From positions 1 to 7,224 of the forward strand of contig CAYVZZ010000116.1 of assembly GCA_964456185.1 (NCBI GenBank): 7,224 bases of DNA, written 5' to 3'. The stretch is from CAYVZZ01 sp964456185. Lineage in GTDB: Bacteria > Pseudomonadota > Gammaproteobacteria > Pseudomonadales > Alcanivoracaceae. The translations under genes were made by a program, and so were the position numbers. Positions 4,890 to 7,224 of the stretch are shown here, piece after piece; within the stretch, counting starts at the first letter, position 1; the number at the start of each line of letters is the position of its first letter. The notes beneath the pieces are model-generated. The model worked only from the letters and a program-made list of their open reading frames with translations, was not told where the DNA came from and made no database searches.

Positions 4890-5876
4890 GGCCAGATTGG
4901 CATCTGCTGCTTTAACGGGAGGCGTAACCGGTTTTTCCTGAAGCAATAGTTGCCGCCAACGGGTTAAGGTGTCACGGGCAATTTGCGCATCCTGACTGAC
5001 GACCGGATGCAGACGCACAGACAAGCTGCGTTTGCCATTGCATTCGGTGGTGGCAATGCTAATTGGGTGGCTGGCAGCACAGGGAGCCGAGACGGTGAGG
5101 CCATCCACAACCGGAATATCCCATTCGCCGATATTGGTGTAAGACCCGGTGTATTGCCCGGGCTGGTATCGCAATAAACGATATAACAAGTTGATGCCGG
5201 GCTGGCCCATCCAGCGGCCGATTGTCATCAGCCACCATTGCATCCAATGGTCAAGGCGAGTGAGGCGTCGCTTGGTTTGTTGATATACGTCGAACGCGGT
5301 CATTGAGTCGCTAATAGTGACAATAAAGCCGCCACACTGGTTCATACTGTCACGTTCACAATGCGTGGCACCGCGCAAATTAACCGGATAAACCCAGGAA
5401 GTGACGGCATCCGGCTTCACCAAATGTTCCCGCAGGGCACGGTCTGCGGTCCAAAGCAGCCATACGGTGGTATTAACGCCGGCGAGCTGTGCGTTTCGCT
5501 GGATGCGTTGGCTATCGCGCTTGTCCAGCAGATGGGTGGTGGGCAGTGGCGCTTTTTCCTGTTTCAGGCCAGGCTCTAATGAACGCCACTTGGGGTTGGC
5601 TCTCGGGGCATCGGCTGGCAGCCGCGATGCCTTACGCCAATCAGCAAGGGTAGGTGGTGAGGTGTCGCGACCTTGTGGCAGCCCCTCGTCTAACGGGGTG
5701 CCGCACAAGGGAGCTATTTTGTCGGCCATGGCACCCAATGCATCGTAATATTGGTGTGATACCGAATACCAGTTGGGCGTGGGCTTGTGCTTTTTGTAGA
5801 CGCCAAACAAAATCTTGTCATCAATGCCGTGCTGTAAACGTGCCGTGTACCACATGCCCACATAGTCCTTTCCCGC
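4875..5876 (-). other. C-terminal condensation/acyltransferase-like region of the RND fusion
   Basis: This part encodes the cytoplasmic extension after the pump. The family's usual order is about 130 residues, then HHxxxDG, then a linker, a PVNLRG-type strand and a final conserved strand; all but the first block are recognisable. Only about 40 residues precede the degenerate motif SHQYYDA (codons near 5739-5759), so the first strand-helix units of the fold look missing or replaced. An ATG at 5855-5853 has GGAAAGGA (minus strand, 5866-5873) 10 nt upstream and could allow a separate shorter product, though that product would be even less complete. The region may be a functional appended domain or the remnant of an acyltransferase gene joined in frame to a pump gene. 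Confidence 0.6.
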
Positions 5877-7223
5877 GGGCATGTCATCGTCCAGCGGTGT
5901 AATACTGTCGGCAGAATAGGCTAACGATAAAACGGGCTTTTGGCGTGCCTGCTGGCGCTGTTGCCACCATCGATTCAGGCCGCTCGTCAGGTCGTGCAGA
6001 TAGCTGTAGATAACCGGCACAACAATCAGCGTCAGCAGCGTCGAGCTGATTAAGCCACCAATAATGGCATGTGCCATCGGTGCCCGGGTTTCGCCACCGG
6101 CTCCCAGTCCCAGAGCCAGTGGAAACATGCCGGCAATCATGGCGGCGGTGGTCATTAAAATCGGCCGCAGTCGCACTTGGCCGGCCTCGACAATGGCGTC
6201 GTGCAGTGGCAAGCCGTTATCTCGACCCTGATTGATGAAATCCACCAGCAAAATGGCATTTTTTGTCACCAAGCCCATTAAGGTGATGATGCCGATAATG
6301 GAAAACAAATTCAGCGAGCTGCCGCAAATCCACAGTGCGAAAAATACGCCGATTAATGACAATGGCAATGAACACATAATGGTGAGTGGCTGCAGGAAAC
6401 TGTTGAATTGCGAAGCCAACACCATGTAAATCAGCAACACCGCCAGTAGCAGGGCAATGCCGGCATAATGAATCGACTGTTGTAGCTCGTTGCTGGCACC
6501 CTGGATGACAATCTGGTTGCCGGCGGGCAACGTCATCTGCGCGATAATTGCCTTCACGTCATCCATCACATCGCCTGCCGGACGGCCTTTGACGTTGGCC
6601 GAAAACAGAATCTCACGGAACAGGTTGCGCCGGTTAATCTTGGCAGCACCTTGGGTGTAACGGAATTGCGCCACTTGCCCCAAGGTGATAGTAGCGGCCT
6701 CACCTGCCGGGTTGACCACGGTAAAAGGCAAGCGCACCAAGTCGGCCAGTTGGCGGCGGTCTTGTGCGGGCAGTTGCACGGCAACATCGTAAACCTCGCC
6801 ATTGGGAGCCAGCCAATTGGTGACGGCATCACCGGCCAGCAAAGGCCGGATGGCCCGCCCTATCTGGCTGACCGACAGGCCTAAATCGGCGGCGCGTTGG
6901 CGGTCAATGTGAATGGCCAGGGTCGGCTTGGTGGCCTCCGCCGAGCTTTCCAAATCGACCAGACCGGGTACTTGTGCCAGTTGCCGGGCAAAACGCTGGC
7001 CAATTTGTTTGAGGACATGAATATCGGTGCCCTCCAGTGACAGCTGAATCGGCTTGAGCTTGTTCAGGCTGCTTTTCATGGGAGAAACCGACTCGATATG
7101 TACGCCGTAAACCGGCTGTAATGACTGCCGAATGGTTTGCAGGATGTCATGTTGGCTATGTTGTCGCCGTGCTTTAGGCAAGATTTTGATGCGGATGGCT
7201 ACCTGATTGGTGCCAACTTGCCG
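4875..7223 (-). CDS. RND efflux permease (C-terminal half) fused to a condensation/acyltransferase-like domain; 5' end outside window
   Basis: Inner-membrane proton-driven pump of the HAE1/AcrB type; 782 residues are visible and the frame is open to the right edge, so the TTG at 7181 is internal. Numbering from the first visible codon, residues 1-250 are the second periplasmic loop (porter and docking subdomains) and 253-408 are TM8-TM12. GLVTKNAILLVDF holds Lys321, matching the proton-relay Lys940 of AcrB, and LRPILMTTAAMIAGMFPLALG marks TM11. A normal pump would end soon after TM12. Here the frame continues through a polar linker (about 409-450) into about 310 residues resembling CoA-dependent acyltransferases: SHQYYDA (489-495; His490, Asp494) in the place of HHxxxDG, VYPVNLRG (611-618) and GSYTNIGEWD (693-702). 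AcrB-type pumps end in the cytoplasm, so the extra domain should lie there. Pump identity is firm; identity of the added domain is likely but less certain. The substrate is unknown. Confidence 0.88.
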   Translation of the reverse strand, partial: RQVGTNQVAIRIKILPKARRQHSQHDILQTIRQSLQPVYGVHIESVSPMKSSLNKLKPIQLSLEGTDIHVLKQIGQRFARQLAQVPGLVDLESSAEATKPTLAIHIDRQRAADLGLSVSQIGRAIRPLLAGDAVTNWLAPNGEVYDVAVQLPAQDRRQLADLVRLPFTVVNPAGEAATITLGQVAQFRYTQGAAKINRRNLFREILFSANVKGRPAGDVMDDVKAIIAQMTLPAGNQIVIQGASNELQQSIHYAGIALLLAVLLIYMVLASQFNSFLQPLTIMCSLPLSLIGVFFALWICGSSLNLFSIIGIITLMGLVTKNAILLVDFINQGRDNGLPLHDAIVEAGQVRLRPILMTTAAMIAGMFPLALGLGAGGETRAPMAHAIIGGLISSTLLTLIVVPVIYSYLHDLTSGLNRWWQQRQQARQKPVLSLAYSADSITPLDDDMPAGKDYVGMWYTARLQHGIDDKILFGVYKKHKPTPNWYSVSHQYYDALGAMADKIAPLCGTPLDEGLPQGRDTSPPTLADWRKASRLPADAPRANPKWRSLEPGLKQEKAPLPTTHLLDKRDSQRIQRNAQLAGVNTTVWLLWTADRALREHLVKPDAVTSWVYPVNLRGATHCERDSMNQCGGFIVTISDSMTAFDVYQQTKRRLTRLDHWMQWWLMTIGRWMGQPGINLLYRLLRYQPGQYTGSYTNIGEWDIPVVDGLTVSAPCAASHPISIATTECNGKRSLSVRLHPVVSQDAQIARDTLTRWRQLLLQEKPVTPPVKAADANLAVMAP

Positions 7224-7224
7224 G

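Noticed and set aside
7179..7181. TTG as the true start of the RND gene
   Set aside because: The frame stays open upstream with family-like sequence (VGTNQVAIRIKI), and the N-terminal half of the pump would be missing.

Overview
The window reads as a compact bacterial chromosome segment, most likely from a gammaproteobacterium. This rests on family resemblance of the proteins and on moderately GC-rich genes with strong AAGGAG-type ribosome binding sites; genus cannot be judged. Genes occupy almost everything. No stretch over 300 bases lacks a gene, and no rRNA, tRNA, CRISPR array or intact insertion sequence was seen.

Positions 1-1666 (+) form a reactive-sulfur operon: the 3' part of an ETHE1-type persulfide dioxygenase, two YeeE/YedE-family membrane proteins (PmpA and PmpB) and a CsoR/CstR-family repressor, packed with 1-4 nt gaps or overlaps. 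The likely logic is sensing of sulfide or persulfide by the repressor, movement of a sulfur species by PmpAB and oxidation of glutathione persulfide by the dioxygenase. The repressor's second cysteine is displaced from the position usual in CstR.

Positions 1667-1822 hold a striking perfect palindrome with TTAA at both edges, resembling a tiny non-autonomous mobile element. It ends just before the ribosome binding site of a pirin gene (1823-2656, +).

Positions 2661-3290 hold a ParE/RelE-type toxin and its antitoxin on the minus strand, visibly more AT-rich than the surroundings. A hairpin lies between the pirin and toxin ends, and a short divergent promoter region separates the antitoxin from the next gene.

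Positions 3294-4888 (+) hold a hemerythrin-like protein and a PrpF-family isomerase whose reading frames overlap by four bases (GTGA). The usual prp genes are not in view.

Positions 4875-7223 (-) hold the most unusual gene: the C-terminal half of an RND efflux pump that runs, without a stop, into about 310 residues resembling a condensation/acyltransferase (CoA-dependent acyltransferase fold) domain. That domain has a degenerate HHxxxDG motif and seems to lack its N-terminal portion. The gene continues off the right edge and overlaps prpF tail to tail by 14 bases.
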